From Asterias rubens (taxonomy: Eukaryota; Echinodermata; Asteroidea; Forcipulatida; Asteriidae): a stretch of 64,000 nucleotides of DNA. The notes under the pieces were generated by a model. It made no database searches. It was not told the DNA's origin and was given only the letters and a program-made list of their open reading frames with translations. Position numbers and translations under genes: made by a program. The stretch covers positions 5,638,309 to 5,702,308 of the forward strand of contig NC_047065.1 in the NCBI RefSeq assembly GCF_902459465.1, in the 5' to 3' direction. This document shows, piece by piece, positions 32,865-48,000 of this stretch. Every line of letters begins with the position of its first letter. Position 1 is the stretch's first letter.

Positions 32865-35800
32865 TGAAAATCACATGGAATTTGGTTGGCAAACCTGTTT
32901 TTATCAAGGAGAATGTCATGCTAAGCAAATTGTGTGCTTAGTAGCTCTATGAAATTGGGCCCCTGATGGTGGTATATACGCCATATGGAAAAGTCTTACA
33001 ATGTGTCCATGGGTGGATTTCACAAAGAGTTAGGACTAGTCTTAACTCGAGTTAGGACCAGTTACTCGTCCTAACTTAGGACTATCCATGCAATTTGTTT
33101 ATGTCCTAGGAATAGTCCTAAGTTAGGACCAGTCCTAACTCTTTGTGAAATCGACCCCAGGTCACATTATCGTTACCTGTGTAAATCGTTATGTTGCCCA
33201 AGCGATCAGAGACTCCACCATCATTCGTTCTGATACAGTCACACCGTAGCCCTTGTAGTTTGTGTAGCGAGTCGCGAGATAACGTATAATAGCCGGCCTG
33301 CAATAAGAAGAGGGAAAGGTTAGTTTCGTTATGTTGATAAACACAATATTAGCATAAAACAATACTTGTAACGAATTATGGGAGAGGTTGATAGTATGAA
33401 ACATTGTGAGAACGGCTCCCTCGAAGTAACATAGTTTTCGAGAAAGAAGTAATCTCCACGAATTTATTTCGAGACCTAGAATTAGATTCTGAGGTCACGA
33501 AATAAAGCATCTGAAAGCACACAACTTATGTGTAAAAAGGTTGTTTTGTCTTTCAATTATCTCGCTTTTGACCGAATATATGAGCTCAAATTTTCACAGG
33601 TTTGTTATTGTATGCATGTAATTGAGATACACCAAGTGAGAAGACTGTCTTTAAAAATTACCAATAGTGTCCAGTGTCTTTCTGAAATATATTAAATGTA
33701 GAATGCAATTAATTTGGGCGCAGCGAGGTAGTGAGGTAGTGTCATGTTTTTTGTTAAGTACTGTTGATTATCTTACCCTTCGAAGATGGTTACTTCTCCG
33801 TCAACCAAAATTGGGACGTCCTGGTGTGGAAGACTACTTGGTAGTTCAGGCCTCCGCCCGTTGGAATCTACCGGAGCAGCCGGATCAATATCCACCAGGG
33901 CATATGGGATCTTGTTCTGGAAATCAATTTTATTCACAACTGCTCAGTTTAAAATTCGTATTCCTCAATGCATCTTACCACTTATTGTTCAAAAGCTTTA
34001 GTATGATCTAAAACACCCCGACAAACGCTAACTCTCTACCTGTGACAAAAAAAGCAACCACCCCCATCGCACCATCTCCAATCATCTCGACAAAATTACC
34101 AAGAAACAAACAACAACATGCAAAAAATAAAAATTAATTTAAATGAAACAGAACCATCCGGTCATTATAGCTGAACCTTGCAGAGCTAAACTGAGAATGA
34201 TTTCATTTGTGAATGGTTTTGTAAAACATCTTTTTGCAAAGCATTTATTTAACTTGGACTATAAATTAGTTTAAAGGCAGTGGACACTATTGGTAATTGC
34301 CAAAGACTAGCCTTTGAGCTCAATCGCTCATCGAACTTGCGAGATAATAATGCAAGAAAAAAACACCCTTGTCACACTTCATTTCGAGACCTCAAGTTCT
34401 AAATCTGAGGTCTCGAAACCAAATTCGTAGAAAATTATTTTTCTCAAAATCTGTGGCACTTCAGAGGAAGCCGTTTCTCACAATTTGTTATACCATCAAC
34501 CTCTCCTCATTACTCGTCACCAAGAAAGGTTTTATGCTAATAATTATTTTAAGTGTTTACCAATTGTGTCCACTGCCTAATTGTGTCCAAGCAAACATCC
34601 AATGCCATGATCACTGATACACATTCAGTAAATTTTTGTCAAAACTTCTGGGTGTGTAACAAGCTCTTATATTAAATTTTCGATTGACGGTTTCAATTTG
34701 GAAGTAAGAGAAAGTATAGCGAGATATGACTTTCCATACTGCCGCCGCTGCGGTGGGCTATACTGACCCATGGCAAACGCGCCCATTCTGGCCGCGATTT
34801 GGGGATTACACATGTAAAACGGTGGAATTTATTGCAAAAGTGTTGGAAATTGCCGCGCGCATTGTGCAAAAATACAGCCGCCGTGTTGCTGTGCTGGTGG
34901 TGGGGAAATAGCAGTACAAGTCCTAACAGGTTGGGTGATTATTTTGTTCAAACATCTTAACTTTCACCGATACCCTCGCTCTACTACTACGTTTAATAAT
35001 AATGGCAAATAGCATGTTTGACCATCACTTGCCCCTCTTGTTTTATTTAACGGTGGGTCTGGTGTCCATGTCAATTCGACTTAAGATTAGCTTCACATTC
35101 TTTGACCATGCTTCGTTGCTTGGATGTGGAAGTTAATCTACTATAGGGGCCTACAAGAATAATTGATTTATTGAGCAAATATTTGGTAGCACTGGGCGGT
35201 GTGATTTCTTGCAACACGAGCACTGAATCAATACGACAGTGCAGTGCATGGACACTATTATTATTCGCAAAAATTTTGGTTGTTCAGGAGCTAGGCCAAT
35301 ATCTCATAGCCAGTAGACAATGGCGATGCCATCTTCATTGTGTCCCTATTGTTTGTACATTACAGTAAAACCATCCGTCGGCCTTGATTTCACCAAAGCC
35401 TTTTTTCGAAACCATGGCTCGGGAGCTACGGCTCTGCCCAACCGTTGGAAGCTCCAACACACTTAACAACTACAACAACACATTCTGTAACTTCTCCACA
35501 CGTCCTAGCATCAATCTTTGAAGAAAAGAAAAATATGCCCCCTGGCCTCATGGTCAACTCCAAACAGCGGGAACCTTCACAAAACTGTGTCCCACTGTCA
35601 GTTGTTCTAGAGGATAATTCTCTCTGCCCAATAGACCATCCCTGTTATATCACACCTTTTCACACATAGAGCCACAGAGCATGGACTTCACGCAAACATT
35701 ATTTTTGTACAGTTTGAAGACAATTTTAAAGGCAGTGGACACTATTGGTAATTACTCAAAATAATAACCAGCATAAAACCATACTTGGTGACGAGTACTG

Positions 35801-38800
35801 GCGAGCTGTTGGTAGTATAACACATTGTGAGATAATTTTGAGAAAGAAGTAATTTTCCATGAATTTGATTTCGAGACCTCAAAATTAGTGCACACAACTT
35901 CGTGGGACAAGGGTGTTTTTTCTTTCAACTTTATCTCGCAACTTCGAAGACCAATTTGAGCTAAGGCCAAATAAATAAATAAATAAATAAAATGATCGTC
36001 CCCGCCCGCATCCTTTTTGGGGGCCGCATCCTTTTTTTTCTTCTTTTTTTTATACTATTTTTGTTCCATAACACAATATTAGTGAATGCCTACCAGTAAA
36101 TCTTGTTAGTGTTATCCGACCCTGTTAGTGTCCTCATGCAACTAATAGGTATAATAAGTTTGCAGTTGATTCAAACTGAAGAATTGGTGGCCTGTTTGAT
36201 TTTAAATATTAAGCGGCCATCTTGAAAAAAGTAAATAAATAGTAAGGTCCTCATCCTCCTCTTTTTTTTTTAATTCGGACGATCAACTGGTATTTTTTTA
36301 TATTTGGCCTAAAGTAAAAGTTCACAGGTTTGTAATTTATGCATATGTTGAGAACTGCATATGTTGAGAAGACTGGTTTTTGACTTAACCAGTGTCTGTA
36401 AAACATGATGGCGCTCGTTATATTATAATTTTTATTGTAGGTGAACAACTCAAAACTTATTCACCCGCTGCTTCTTACAACTCTTCCATGTGAAAATTAT
36501 GATACAAAATGTAAACATTTCCCATATAGTTATTGTCTCGCCTGCTAGAATTGACCGAAAAAAACTATAAAATAATATGTAGGCCTATGTACAAAGTTAA
36601 CAATTAAATAGAAACATCTTGAAAGGAAATTAAAGCAAACATTGAAGATTTAATAAATTAAAATTGGGTACAAGAACAATCAAGCATGACTGTGAACAAA
36701 ATATTTAAAAAATATTTTAACTAGAAGGATACAATGGTCTATACTTGAATTTAAAGGCAGTGGACACTACTTGGTAATCATCATAAAACCTTTCTTGATA
36801 TACGAATAATTGGGAGAGGTTGATAGTAAAACATTGTGAGAAACAGCTCCCTCTGGAGTGGCGTAGTTGTCGAGAAAGACGTTATTTTCCACGAATTTGA
36901 TTTCGAGACCTCAAGTTTAGATTTGAGGTCTCGAAGCGAAATCAAGCATCTGAAAGCACAACTTCGTGTGACCTGGGTGTTGTTTTTTTCACTGTTATCT
37001 CGCAACTTTGACGACCGATTAAGCTAAAAATTTCACAGGTTTGTTATGCATGCATAACTATGTTGAGATACACCAACTGTGAAGACTAGTCTTTGACAAT
37101 TACCAATAGTGTTCACAGTCTTTAATCATTGTATTTCTAATAGATTTTTTTGAAACTGTGAAACCTTGAGACGTTTCTTACCTGCGCAAGATACAGCCAG
37201 ACAGCCCTACAGGGCGGGGATAACCGTATTAAATATAAAGTGACTGGCTTATTATTGCCAGGCAGTACAGACGTGCCATTTGTGTCACCACTACCCGTTC
37301 CCGTAGAGCTGCTGGGTGAAGACCGAAACTTTCTAAACAGTGAGTCCATTGCGTGTGCCTCCCACTTCGAAACAGACCCGCAAGAGGAAAAAGAAACCTC
37401 CGTCTGCTGAGAGCTATCCAGCCGGCCACGTACAATCAAGGTTTACCCTCCCATTGACTCATGCACTAGTGCTCAAAGACATTTCTTGATGATTTCTTTT
37501 CCAAGTTTGAAGAGTAAGAATCTCGATCGATGCGTGATTAAGGCTCTCCTTACAATACAATGAGATGTCTCTGCACAAGTGCTTTCTATAAACACAAGTC
37601 TCAATGCTTAATGATGCAACGACCATGACAACTTTGTCCTCGTCTCGTAGTTTACGTGACCTTTACTGTGGGTTAGCAAGGAACTGACTCCAAGAATTCG
37701 GGCTCGCTCATCACCTTTGACCCCATGTCAACATTCTGCCCCATTTTTTGTTTGGGAGTGCGCGCAAACTGAGCAAATTTGTTCAAACCCGAATCAAACA
37801 TTTTACAATTAGACGGTATGGTGTAAGCCTTGTTTGAATAAAGGGACTTGCGAAGTGATGAAGACAAACATTGAATAAGGAAATCAATGTGTAGTGAAGA
37901 GGAATCAACTAGTGGTTTAATCCCAACGAGGCCTGGTTCTTGATAATTTTACCGAGACGAAGTCGAGGTAAATTATAAAGAACCAGGCCTCGGCGGGTTA
38001 AACCCTATAGTTGAAAACCGATTCAACACACTTTGATTCCAATTCATAAATACCTTTTCGGTCAAAACACATCAACACCTTTGGTCAAAACGTAAATAAA
38101 TGCAAAAATTATAACTGTTCAATGACTTCTTTCAACAAACACCCTCCAGCTATGAAATGGTATTAAAATAATGGTAAGGCCCTCCGCCGCCCTCGGGTAA
38201 ACAAAATAAGGGAATGCTGTGCGCGTCGCGCGTATCGCGTGATGTGGCACAACAACTGTCCTGGCCGTTGCTCTCGACCAATAGGAATGAACAAACTGTC
38301 TTATAAGCTCACGTGTCATGCCCGTGTTGTTAACACTTTTTACTGGTCTTCAACAAAGGTTTATACACACCCACGTGACGGTCTCTCCACCAATAGGAAT
38401 AGCGAAACTGTCAGAGGTATTTATGACTTCTCTTGCTGAGATAGTTGGTTTGAACTAAATTATCCATTATGTTTGACTAATGATCTTGACCTAACCATGA
38501 TGTATAGAGAGGCGCAATTTTGTACCTGACTCTTCCTGGCATATCCCAACGAAAAGATCGCACATAAATACAGGTCATTTCGACCCAAGACTGAAGCCGT
38601 CAGGCGCAGATCAAGGGGCGGGGGATGTACGCCCCTCCTACTGTCAGGAAAAAAACAAACATTTTTTTTATTGAAATCGGAGGTTGAGCTATTGTGAAAT
38701 TCACGTATTGGAGGGTGTCCAAAAGTCGTGTATCTCATCATACCGAGTTCCACCGTCAGGGACGTTGAATGAGTCTTGACTCAAGTCCTTTTATTTCCAG

Positions 38801-38967
38801 TCCAACTGCCTATTAAACGTCAGAAGAAAGGAAAAAACTGGTTTCTTAGTTATCATTGAATGGAGGTAGTTCCACCTTTCTCAACAATTTCACTGTTTTT
38901 CAGGTTAAACTTGTTTTTCGTGAGGATTTTTTGTATAAAGTGCGGGTATAAGTTTGGGATCACCACA
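32865..38967. repeat. Tandem array unit 3 (6103 bp)
   Basis: The third direct repeat, grouping with unit 2 by shared variants. Scattered one-base deletions are concentrated at its left end, 32.87-33.70 kb. Confidence 0.95.
33177..37349 (-). pseudogene. Duplicated GST exons 1-3, unit 3; exon 3 frameshifted
   Basis: Exon 1 37182-37349 and exon 2 33777-33916 are intact. Exon 3 (33177-33297) is 121 bp instead of 120 through an extra T in GTTATGTTGCCC, and also has a Ser-to-Ala change. As written it cannot make the full protein. The indel may be a consensus error. Confidence 0.7.
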
Positions 38968-41900
38968 TGAAAATCACATGGAAATTGGTTGGCAAACCTG
39001 TTTTATCAAGGAAGAAATGTCATGCTAAGCAAATTTGTGCTTAGTAGCTCTATGAAATTGGGCCCTGATGGTGGTATATAAACGCCATGGAAAAGTCTTA
39101 CAATGTGTCCCAGGGTGGATTTCAAAGAGTTAGGACTAGTTAACTCGAGTTAGGACCAGTTCTCGTCCTAACTTAGGACTATCCATGCAATTTGTTTGTC
39201 CTAGGAATAGTCCTAAGTTAGGACCAGTCCTAACTCTTTGTGAAATCGACCCCAGGTCACATTATCGTTACCTGTGTAAATCGTTATGTGCCAAGCGATC
39301 AGAGACTCCACCATCATTCGTTCTGATACAGTCACACCGTAGCCCTTGTAGTTTGTGTAGCGAGTCGAGAGTAACGTATAATAGCCGGCCTGCAAATAAG
39401 AAGAGGAAAGGTTAGTTTCGTTTATGTGATAAACAACATATTAGCATAAAACAATACTTGGTAACGAATTATTGGGAGAGTTGATAGATGAAACATTGTG
39501 AGAAACGGCTCCCTCTGAAGTACATAGTTTTCGAGAAAGAAGTAATTCTCCACGAATTTATTTCGAGACCTCAGAATTAGATTCTGAGGTCACGAAATAA
39601 AGCATCTGAAAGCACACAACTTATGTGTAAAAAGGTTGTTTTGTCTTTCAATTATCTCGCATTTTTGACGACCAATATATGAGCTCAAATTTTCACAGGT
39701 TTGTTATTGTATGCATGTAATTGAGATACACCAAGTGAGAAGACTGTTCTTTAAAAATTACCAATAGTGTCCAGTGTCTTTCTGAAATAATATTAAATGT
39801 AGAATGCAATTAATTTGGGCGCAGCGAGGTAGTGAGGTAGTGTCATGTTTTTTGTTAAGTACTGTTGATTATCTTACCCTTCGAAGATGGTTACTTCTCC
39901 GTCAACCAAAATTGGGACGTCCTGGTGTGGAAGACTACTTGGTAGTTCAGGCCTCCGCCCGTTGGAATCTACCGGAGCAGCCGGATCAATATCCACCAGG
40001 GCATATGGGATCTTGTTCTGGAAATCAATTTTATTCACAACTGCTCAGTTTAAAATTCGTATTCCTCAATGCATCTTACCACTTATTGTTCAAAAGCTTT
40101 AGTATGATCTAAACACCCCGACAAACGCTAACTCTCTACCTGTGACAAAAAAAGCAACCACCCCCATCGCACCATCTCCAATCATCTCGACAAAATTACC
40201 AAGAAACAAACAACAACATGCAAAAAAAAAAATTAATTTAAATGAAACAGAACCATCCGGTCATTATAGCTGAACCTTGCAGAGCTAAACTGAGAATGAT
40301 TTCATTTGTGAATGGTTTTGTAAAACATCTTTTTGCAAAGCATTTATTTAACTTGGACTATAAATTAGTTTAAAGGCAGTGGACACTATTGGTAATTGCC
40401 AAAGACTAGCCTTTGAGCTCAATCGCTCATCGAACTTGCGAGATAATAATGCAAGAAAAAAACACCCTTGTCACACTTCATTTCGAGACCTCAAGTTCTA
40501 AATCTGAGGTCTCGAAACCAAATTCGTAGAAAATTACTTTTTTTCTCAAAATCTGTGGCACTTCAGAGGAAGCCGTTTCTCACAATTTGTTATACCATCA
40601 ACCTCCTCATTACTCGTCACCAAGAAAGGTTTTATGCTAATAATTATTTTAAGTGTTTACCAATTGTGTCCACTGCCTAATTGTGTCCAAGCAAACATCC
40701 AATGCCATGATCACTGATACACATTCAGTAAATTTTTGTCAAAACTTCTGGGTGTGTAACAAGCTCTTATATTAAATTTTCGATTGACGGTTTCAATTTG
40801 GAAGTAAGAGAAAGTATAGCGAGATATGACTTTCCATACTGCCGCCGCTGCGGTGGGCTATACTGACCCATGGCAACGCGCCCATTCTGGCCGCGATTTG
40901 GGGATTACACATGTAAAACGGTGGAATTTATTGCAAAAGTGTTGGAAATTGCCGCGCGCATTGTGCAAAAATACAGCCGCCGTGTTGCTGTGTGCTGGTG
41001 GTGGGGAAATAGCAGTACAAGTCCTAACAGGTTGGGTGATTATTTTGTTCAAACATCTTAACTTCACCGATACCCTCGCTCTACTACTACGTTTAATAAT
41101 AATGGCAAATAGCTGTTTGACCATCACTTGCCCCTCTTGTTATTTAACGGTGGGTCTGGTGTCCATGTCAATTCGACTTAAGATTAGCTTCACATTCTTT
41201 GACCATGCTTCGTTGTGGTGGAAGTTAATCTACTATAGGGGCCTACAAGAATAATTGATTTATTGAAAATTTTGGTAGCACTGGGCGGTGTGATTTCTTG
41301 CAACACGAGCACTGAATCAATACGACAGTGCAGTGCATGGACACTATTATTATTCGCAAAAATTTTGGTTGTTCAGAGCTAGGCCAATATCTCATAGCCA
41401 GTAGACAATGGCGATGCCATCTCATTGGTCCCTATTGTTTGTACATTACAGTAAAACCATCCGTCGGCCTTGATTCACCAAAGCCTTTTTTCGAAACCAT
41501 GGCTCGGGAGCTACGGCTCTGCCCAACCGTTGGAAGCTCCAACACACTTAACAACTACAACAACACACTTCTGTAACTTCTCCACACGTCCTAGCATCAA
41601 TCTTTGAAGAAAAGAAAAATATGCCCCCTGGCCTCATGGTCAACTCCAAACAGCGGGAACCTTCACAAAACTGTGTCCCACTGTCAGTTGTTCTAGAAGA
41701 TAATTCTCTCTGCCCAATAGACCATCCCTGTTATATCACACCTTTTCACACATAGAGCCACAGAGCATGGACTTCACGCAAACATTATTTTTGTACAGTT
41801 TGAAGACAATTTTAAAGGCAGTGGACACTATTGGTAATTACTCAAAATAATAACCAGCATAAAACCATACTTGGTGACGAGTACTGGCGAGCTGTTGGTA

Positions 41901-44900
41901 GTATAACACATTGTGAGATAGTTTTTGAGAAAGAAGTAATTTTCCATGAATTTGATTTCGAGACCTCAAAATTAGTGCACACAACTTCGTGGGACAAGGG
42001 TGTTTTTTCTTTCAACTTTATCTCGCAACTTCGAAGACCAATTTGAGCTAAGGCCAAATAAATAAATAAATAAATAAAATGATCGTCCCCGCCCGCATCC
42101 TTTTTGGGGGCCGCATCCTTTTTTTTCTCTTCTTTTTTATACTATTTTTGTTCCATAACACAATATTAGTGAATGCCTACCAGTAAATCTTGTTAGTGTT
42201 ATCCGACCCTGTTAGTGTCCTCATGCAACTAATAGGTATAATAAGTTTGCAGTTGATTCAAACTAAAGAATTGGTGGCCTGTTTGAATTGAAATACTAAG
42301 CGGCCATCTTGAAAAAAAATAGTAAATAATAAAGCCCTCATCCTCCTCTTTTTTTTTTAAATTTCGGACGATCAACTGGTATTTTTTTTATTTGGCCTTA
42401 AGTAAAAGTTCACAGGTTTGTAATTTATGCATATGTTGAGAACTGCATATGTTGAGAAGACTGGTTTTGACTTAACCAGTGTCTGTAAAACATGATGGCG
42501 CTCGTTATATTATAATTTTTATTGTAGGTGAACAACTCAAAACTTGTTCACCCGCTGCTTCTTACAACTCTTCCATGTGAAAATTATGATACAAAATGTA
42601 AACATTTCCCATATAGTTATTGTCTCGCCTGCTAGAATTGACCGAAAAAAACTATAAAATAATATGTAGGCCTATGTACAAGTTAACAATTAAATAGAAA
42701 CATCTTGAAAGGAAATTAAAGCAAACATTGAAGATTTAATAAATTAAAATTGGGTACAAGAACAATCAAGCATGTATGACTGTGAACAAAATATTTAAAA
42801 AATATTTTAACTAGAAGGATACAATGGTCTATACTTGAATTTAAGGCAGTGGACACTACTTGGTAATCATCATAAAACCTTCTTGATATACGAATAATTG
42901 GGAGAGGTTGATAGTATAAAACATTGTGAGAAACAGCTCCCTCTGGAGTGGCGTAGTTGTCGAGAAAGACGTTATTTTCCACGAATTTGATTCGAGACCT
43001 CAAGTTTAGATTTGAGGTCTCGAAGCGAAATCAAGCATCTGAAAGCACACAACTTCGTGTGACCTGGGTGTTGTTTTTTTCACTGTTATCTCGCAACTTT
43101 GACGACCGATTAAGCTAAAAATTTCACAGGTTTGTTATGCATGCATAACTATGTTGAGATACACCAACTGTGAAGACTAGTCTTTGACAATTACCAATAG
43201 TGTTCACAGTCTTTAATCATTGTATATTTCTAATAGATTTTTTTGAAACTGTGAAACCTTGAGACGTTTCTTACCTGCGCAAGATACAGCCAGACAGCCC
43301 TACAGGGCGGGGATAACCGTATTAAATATAAAGTGACTGGCTTATTATTGCCAGGCAGTACAGACGTGCCATTTGTGTCACCACTACCCGTTCCCGTAGA
43401 GCTGCTGGGTGAAGACCGAAACTTTCTAAACAGTGAGTCCATTGCGTGTGCCTCCCACTTCGAAACAGACCCGCAAGAGGAAAAAGAAACCTCCGTCTGC
43501 TGAGAGCTATCCAGCCGGCCACGTACAATCAAGGTTTACCCTCCCATTGACTCATGCACTAGTGCTCAAAGACATTCCAAGTTTGAAGAGTAAGAATCTC
43601 GATCGATGCGTGATTAAGGCTCTCCTTACAATACAATGAGATGTCTCTGCACAAGTGCTTTCTATAAACACAAGTCTCAATGCTTAATGATGCAATGACC
43701 ATGACAACTTTGTCCTCGTCTCGTAGTTTACGTGACCTTTACTGTGGGTTAGCAAGGAACTGACTCCAAGAATTCGGGCTCGCTCATCACCTTTGACCCC
43801 ATGTCAACATTCTGCCCCATTTTTTGTTTGGGAGTGCGCGCAAACTGAGCAAATTTGTTCAAACCCGAATCAAACATTTTACAATTAGACGGTATGGTGT
43901 AAGCCTTGTTTGAATAAAGGGACTTGCGAAGTGATGAAGACAAACATTGAATAAGGAAATCAATGTGTAGTGAAGAGGAATCAACTAGTGGTTTAATCCC
44001 AACGAGGCCTGGTTCTTGATAATTTTACCGAGACGAAGTCGAGGTAAATTATAAAGAACCAGGCCTCGGCGGGTTAAACCCTATAGTTGAAAACCGATTC
44101 AACACACTTTGATTCCAATTCATAAATACCTTTTCGGTCAAAACACATCAACACCTTTGGTCAAAAGTAAAATAAATGCAAAAATTATAACTGTTCAATG
44201 ACTTCTTTCAACACAACACCCCTCCAGCTATGAAATGGTATTAAAATAATGGTAAGGCCCTCCGCCGCCCTCGGGTAAACAAAATAAGGGAATGCTGTGC
44301 GCGTCGCGCGTATCGCGTGATGTGGCACAACAACTGTCCTGGCCGTTGCTCTCGACCAATAGGAATGAACAAACTGTCTTATAAGCTCACGTGTCATGCC
44401 CGTGTTGTTAACACTTTTTACTGGTCTTCAACAAAGGTTTATACACACCCACGTGACGGTCTCTCCACCAATAGGAATAGCGAAACTGTCAGAGGTATTT
44501 ATGACTTCTCTTGCTGAGATAGTAGTGGTTTGAACTAAATTATCCATTATGTTTGACTAATGATCTTGACCTAACCATGATGTATAGAGAGGCGCAATTT
44601 TGTACCTGACTCTTCCTGGCATATCCCAACGAAAAGATCGCACATAAATACAGGTCATTTCGACCCAAGACTGAAGCCGTCAGGCGCAGATCAAGGGGCG
44701 GGGGATGTACGCCCCTCCTACTGTCAGGAAAAAAACAAACATTTTTTTTATTGAAATCGGAGGTTGAGCTATTGTGAAATTCACGTATTGGAGGGTGTCC
44801 AAAAGTCGTGTATCTCATCATACCGAGTTCCACCGTCAGGGACGTTGAATGAGTCTTGACTCAAGTCCTTTTATTTCCAGTCCAACTGCCTATTAAACGT

Positions 44901-45048
44901 CAGAAGAAAGGAAAAAACTGGTTTCTTAGTTATCATTGAATGGAGGTAGTTCCACCTTTCTCAACAATTTCACTGTTTTCAGGTTAAACTTGTTTTTCGT
45001 GAAGGATTTTTTTGTATAAAGTGCGGGTATAAGTTTGGGATCACCACA
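38968..45048. repeat. Tandem array unit 4 (6081 bp)
   Basis: The fourth direct repeat and the shortest, with clusters of small deletions at 38.97-39.5 kb and 40.87-41.5 kb. It groups with units 1 and 5 by the AGAAGATAATTC variant. Confidence 0.95.
39272..43442 (-). pseudogene. Duplicated GST exons 1-3, unit 4; exon 3 frameshifted
   Basis: Exon 1 43275-43442 and exon 2 39878-40017 are intact and identical in sense to the other units. Exon 3 (39272-39389) is 118 bp, having lost one C and one A at separate places, so the frame is broken. The losses lie in a stretch rich in similar one-base deletions. Confidence 0.7.
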
Positions 45049-48000
45049 TGAAAATCACATGGAAATTTGGTTGGCAAACCTGTTTTTATCAAGGAAGAAA
45101 TGTCATGCTAAGCAAATTTGTGTGCTTAGTAGCTCTATGAAATTGGGCCCTGATGGTGGTATATAACGCCATATGGAAAAGTCTTACAATGTGTCCATGG
45201 GTGGATTTCACAAAGAGTTAGGACTAGTCTTAACTCGAGTTAGGACCAGTTACTCGTCCTAACTTAGGACTATCCATGCAATTTGTTTATGTCCTAGGAA
45301 TAGTCCTAAGTTAGGACCAGTCCTAACTCTTTGTGAAATCGACCCCAGGTCACATTATCGTTACCTGTGTAAATCGTTATGTGCCCAAGCGATCAGAGAC
45401 TCCACCATCATTCGTTCTGATACAGTCACACCGTAGCCCTTGTAGTTTGTGTAGCGAGTCGAGAGATAACGTATAATAGCCGGCCTGCAAATAAGAAGAG
45501 GGAAAGGTTAGTTTCGTTATGTTGATAAACAACAATATTAGCATAAAACAATACTTGGTAACGAATTATTGGGAGAGGTTGATAGTATGAAACATTGTGA
45601 GAAACGGCTCCCTCTGAAGTAACATAGTTTTCGAGAAAGAAGTAATTCTCCACGAATTTATTTCGAGACCTCAGAATTAGATTCTGAGGTCACGAAATAA
45701 AGCATCTGAAAGCACACAACTTATGTGTAAAAAGGTTGTTTTGTCTTTCAATTATCTCGCATTTTTGACGACCAATATATGAGCTCAAATTTTCACAGGT
45801 TTGTTATTGTATGCATGTAATTGAGATACACCAAGTGAGAAGACTGTTCTTTAAAAATTACCAATAGTGTCCAGTGTCTTTCTGAAATAATATTAAATGT
45901 AGAATGCAATTAATTTGGGCGCAGCGAGGTAGTGAGGTAGTGTCATGTTTTTTGTTAAGTACTGTTGATTATCTTACCCTTCGAAGATGGTTACTTCTCC
46001 GTCAACCAAAATTGGGACGTCCTGGTGTGGAAGACTACTTGGTAGTTCAGGCCTCCGCCCGTTGGAATCTACCGGAGCAGCCGGATCAATATCCACCAGG
46101 GCATATGGGATCTTGTTCTGGAAATCAATTTTATTCACAACTGCTCAGTTTAAAATTCGTATTCCTCAATGCATCTTACCACTTATTGTTCAAAAGCTTT
46201 AGTATGATCTAAAACACCCCGACAAACGCTAACTCTCTACCTGTGACAAAAAAAGCAACCACCCCCATCGCACCATCTCCAATCATCTCGACAAAATTAC
46301 CAAGAAACAAACAACAACATGCAAAAAATAAAAATTAATTTAAATGAAACAGAACCATCCGGTCATTATAGCTGAACCTTGCAGAGCTAAACTGAGAATG
46401 ATTTCATTTGTGAATGGTTTTGTAAAACATCTTTTTGCAAAGCATTTATTTAACTTGGACTATAAATTAGTTTAAAGGCAGTGGACACTATTGGTAATTG
46501 CCAAAGACTAGCCTTTGAGCTCAATCGCTCATCGAACTTGCGAGATAATAATGCAAGAAAAAAACACCCTTGTCACACTTCATTTCGAGACCTCAAGTTC
46601 TAAATCTGAGGTCTCGAAACCAAATTCGTAGAAAATTACTTTTTTTCTCAAAATCTGTGGCACTTCAGAGGAAGCCGTTTCTCACAATTTGTTATACCAT
46701 CAACCTCTCCTCATTACTCGTCACCAAGAAAGGTTTTATGCTAATAATTATTTTAAGTGTTTACCAATTGTGTCCACTGCCTAATTGTGTCCAAGCAAAC
46801 ATCCAATGCCATGATCACTGATACACATTCAGTAAATTTTTGTCAAAACTTCTGGGTGTGTAACAAGCTCTTATATTAAATTTTCGATTGACGGTTTCAA
46901 TTTGGAAGTAAGAGAAAGTATAGCGAGATATGACTTTCCATACTGCCGCCGCTGCGGTGGGCTATACTGACCCATGGCAAACGCGCCCATTCTGGCCGCG
47001 ATTTGGGGATTACACATGTAAAACGGTGGAATTTATTGCAAAAGTGTTGGAAATTGCCGCGCGCATTGTGCAAAAATACAGCCGCCGTGTTGCTGTGTGC
47101 TGGTGGTGGGGAAATAGCAGTACAAGTCCTAACAGGTTGGGTGATTATTTTGTTCAAACATCTTAACTTTCACCGATACCCTCGCTCTACTACTACGTTT
47201 AATAATAATGGCAAATAGCATGTTTGACCATCACTTGCCCCTCTTGTTTTATTTAACGGTGGGTCTGGTGTCCATGTCAATTCGACTTAAGATTAGCTTC
47301 ACATTCTTTGACCATGCTTCGTTGCTTGGATGTGGAAGTTAATCTACTATAGGGGCCTACAAGAATAATTGATTTATTGAGCAAATATTTGGTAGCACTG
47401 GGCGGTGTGATTTCTTGCAACACGAGCACTGAATCAATACGACAGTGCAGTGCATGGACACTATTATTATTCGCAAAAATTTTGGTTGTTCAGGAGCTAG
47501 GCCAATATCTCATAGCCAGTAGACAATGGCGATGCCATCTTCATTGTGTCCCTATTGTTTGTACATTACAGTAAAACCATCCGTCGGCCTTGATTTCACC
47601 AAAGCCTTTTTTCGAAACCATGGCTCGGGAGCTACGGCTCTGCCCAACCGTTGGAAGCTCCAACACACTTAACAACTACAACAACACACTTCTGTAACTT
47701 CTCCACACGTCCTAGCATCAATCTTTGAAGAAAAGAAAAATATGCCCCCTGGCCTCATGGTCAACTCCAAACAGCGGGAACCTTCACAAAACTGTGTCCC
47801 ACTGTCAGTTGTTCTAGAAGATAATTCTCTCTGCCCAATAGACCATCCCTGTTATATCACACCTTTTCACACATAGAGCCACAGAGCATGGACTTCACGC
47901 AAACATTATTTTTGTACAGTTTGAAGACAATTTTAAAGGCAGTGGACACTATTGGTAATTACTCAAAATAATAACCAGCATAAAACCATACTTGGTGACG

